Origin: Bacteroidota bacterium
GTDB lineage: Bacteria; Bacteroidota; Bacteroidia; Flavobacteriales_D; Crocinitomicaceae
Assembly (NCBI GenBank): GCA_024280155.1
Contig: JAJRQQ010000011.1
Span: 1-45,512, forward strand
Length of the DNA stretch: 45,512 nt
Reading direction: 5' to 3'
Of this stretch, positions 44,546 through 45,512 are shown in pieces. The notes beneath the pieces were generated by a model. It was not told the DNA's origin. It did no database searches and saw only the letters and a list, made by a program, of their open reading frames with translations. Every line of letters starts with the position of its first letter. Within the stretch, counting starts at the first letter, position 1. The translations under genes were made by a program, and so were the position numbers.

Positions 44546-45154
44546 ATGAGAAAGCTAAATAGTGTATTCTTTTTTTTTATATTTAGTTTTTATTCTTTTG
44601 GTCAATTTGGCTCAACAGAATCAAGTAAACTATGTAATGAAATTCCAAAAGGAAACAAAATTGGAGACACAGTTTTTTCAATTAATTGTTTGGAAAGTTC
44701 TTATATTTTAAAGGATATAAAAGATGGAATATTTTACTACAAACAAATTACAGGTTATAAATCAAAAATTTTAATTAAATATGATTCTTTAAATAGGGTA
44801 AAGTCGTATGAGTATAAGTATAATGCCGGTTTATGGAGTTCTCAAGGCCATGGTTTTTTTAAAATAAATTATTATTCCAATGGGAATTTAAAAAGCTATT
44901 TTAGATTATCTTTTGATACAGGTACTGGTTTCTGTGAGTTATATGAATTTCAAGAAGAAGAAGAAGAACGTGATAAATTAATTTCAAAAATTTTTTTCAT
45001 CTATCGATATAAAAACAAATGGTATATGATTAACAAGATATTCTCTTCTAATAAAGAAAAAAAAAGATATATTAAAAACAACAACTTTACGACTTTCAAT
45101 GAGTTTGGTGAAAAAGACTTTGATTTTTTTATTGTTGATTTAATTCCCCACTAA
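44546..45154 (+). CDS. Small exported protein, function unknown
   Basis: The 202-residue product has a signal peptide (about 1-19, FYSFGQ). The mature part resembles the beta-strand repeats of YD/MORN-like exported proteins (IKYDSLNRVKSYEYKYNAG, KINYYSNGNLKSYFRLSF), a spacing common in short Bacteroidota proteins related to RHS and YwqK repeats. No defined domain is recognised. It lies 23 bases after the stop of RHS core copy A, and its last codons (LIPH) run into the next repeat block, so it is bounded by repeats on both sides like a cassette. An orphan RHS-associated product, for example an immunity-type protein, is a guess. Confidence 0.65.
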   Translation: MRKLNSVFFFFIFSFYSFGQFGSTESSKLCNEIPKGNKIGDTVFSINCLESSYILKDIKDGIFYYKQITGYKSKILIKYDSLNRVKSYEYKYNAGLWSSQGHGFFKINYYSNGNLKSYFRLSFDTGTGFCELYEFQEEEEERDKLISKIFFIYRYKNKWYMINKIFSSNKEKKRYIKNNNFTTFNEFGEKDFDFFIVDLIPH

Positions 45155-45168
45155 CCCACAAATAACAA

Positions 45169-45195
45169 ATTAAAAAGCTACCTCGCGAACCTTTC
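45169..45195 (+). repeat. Hairpin repeat, 5' half copy
   Basis: AATTAAAAAGCTA followed by CCTCGCGAACCTTTC repeats the arm found at 43610 and 44401, placed 15 bases after the stop of the small exported-protein gene. The 3' arm is missing; CCAGTGTTTTACTTTTTT follows. Confidence 0.85.
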
Positions 45196-45251
45196 CCAGT
45201 GTTTTACTTTTTTAAAACCAAAAACCACCTACCTACTTTCACTTTTTTTTC

Positions 45252-45389
45252 CTATCTTTAAACATCGAAACACTCCAAAACATAGCGCCAAAACACCTTA
45301 TAAAAAGCACTACCCCATACCCATTTGGGGTTAGTTTGGATGAAAGAAGTGAAATTGGTGGGAGATATCGGTATGAATTCTATGGATAA
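45252..45389 (+). pseudogene. Degenerate RHS core fragment, copy B
   Basis: The frame reads LSLNIETLQNIAPKHLIKS, then TTPYPFGVSLDERSE and IGGRYRYEFYG, with a stop at 45387-45389. GGRYRYEFYG aligns with [12 protein letters not shown] of the RHS fragment at bases 1-166, where the core continues into the DPRVGRFF block. Copy A at 44430 shares the first part. It is thus a dead, truncated copy of RHS core coding sequence. Confidence 0.75.
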
Positions 45390-45512
45390 ACCAAGTTATT
45401 TCCAATTTTTTTTGAGCCTTTATTTGTTTTTAAAAAAAATAGAAGAACTTTTACCCGAATAGACTTATGCAGCCTTATAGTTTTTTTTATACAGTTCCAT
45501 TCTTTTAACACA

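Larger units (their letters stand above)
45155..45512. other. Repeat block and window end
   Basis: Holds the third direct copy of the hairpin-repeat arm (45178-45195), a spacer of about 55 bases, RHS core copy B (45252-45389), and an AT-rich end with no recognisable gene. A 29-codon ORF at 45373-45462 overlaps the RHS remnant and shows no sign of being real. Confidence 0.6.

Noticed and set aside
45373..45462. 29-codon ORF near the window end
   Set aside because: It overlaps the RHS core remnant, has no start signal and no recognisable sequence features.

Overview
The window looks like a chromosomal stretch of a Bacteroidota bacterium, most likely Flavobacteriales. The signs are low GC, the Bacteroidota division/cell-wall gene order (mraZ to ftsZ followed by yqeY), Type IX secretion sorting domains (types A and B), two DUF3857/transglutaminase proteins, promoters of the TTG-N19/20-TAnnTTTG form, and RHS core fragments of the type common in this group. 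A Fluviicola/Crocinitomicaceae-like organism is a guess from general resemblance only.

Layout. Bases 1-166 (minus strand) are the start of an RHS core fragment running off the edge. Bases 173-7373 (minus) hold an apparent three-gene operon: a 1098-residue TPR + MORN-repeat exported protein, an active-looking transglutaminase, and a related protein that has lost the catalytic cysteine. Bases 7519-23703 (minus) are one uninterrupted division and cell-wall cluster: mraZ, rsmH, ftsL, ftsI, a separate PASTA ORF, murE, mraY, murD, an unrecognised 156-residue gene, ftsW, murG, murC, ftsQ, ftsA, ftsZ, yqeY. It carries out lipid II synthesis from UDP-MurNAc-peptide, septal synthesis and Z-ring assembly. 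Most junctions overlap or touch, so it probably forms one long transcription unit. The intergenic region upstream of mraZ has two oppositely oriented pairs of a 10-bp-period GTGGT repeat, the expected form of MraZ boxes.

Bases 23951-38736 are mainly plus strand. They hold an EamA transporter, a small exported protein, rplU-rpmA, serS, a choice-of-anchor L protein with a T9SS signal, a lipoprotein, a TPR protein, a frameshifted msrA, a LytTR response regulator with a split propeller histidine kinase, a tiny acidic lipoprotein, a cytoplasmic protein of unknown function, and convergent thiL. Bases 39105-43043 encode a large T9SS type B surface protein with six near-identical 216-bp repeats.

Bases 43100-45512 are an accessory zone. 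Three small exported proteins of unknown function are separated by copies of a hairpin repeat, a dead RAYT (REP-associated transposase) remnant flanked by inverted copies of that repeat, and two degenerate fragments of RHS core coding sequence. I read this as a decayed RHS tip / orphan-cassette array. It and the RHS fragment at the other edge are the most unusual parts of the window.

Three genes (ftsI/PASTA, msrA, the histidine kinase) are each split by an apparent one-base deficit in a homopolymer. These could be real mutations, recoding sites or consensus errors, and reads are needed to decide.
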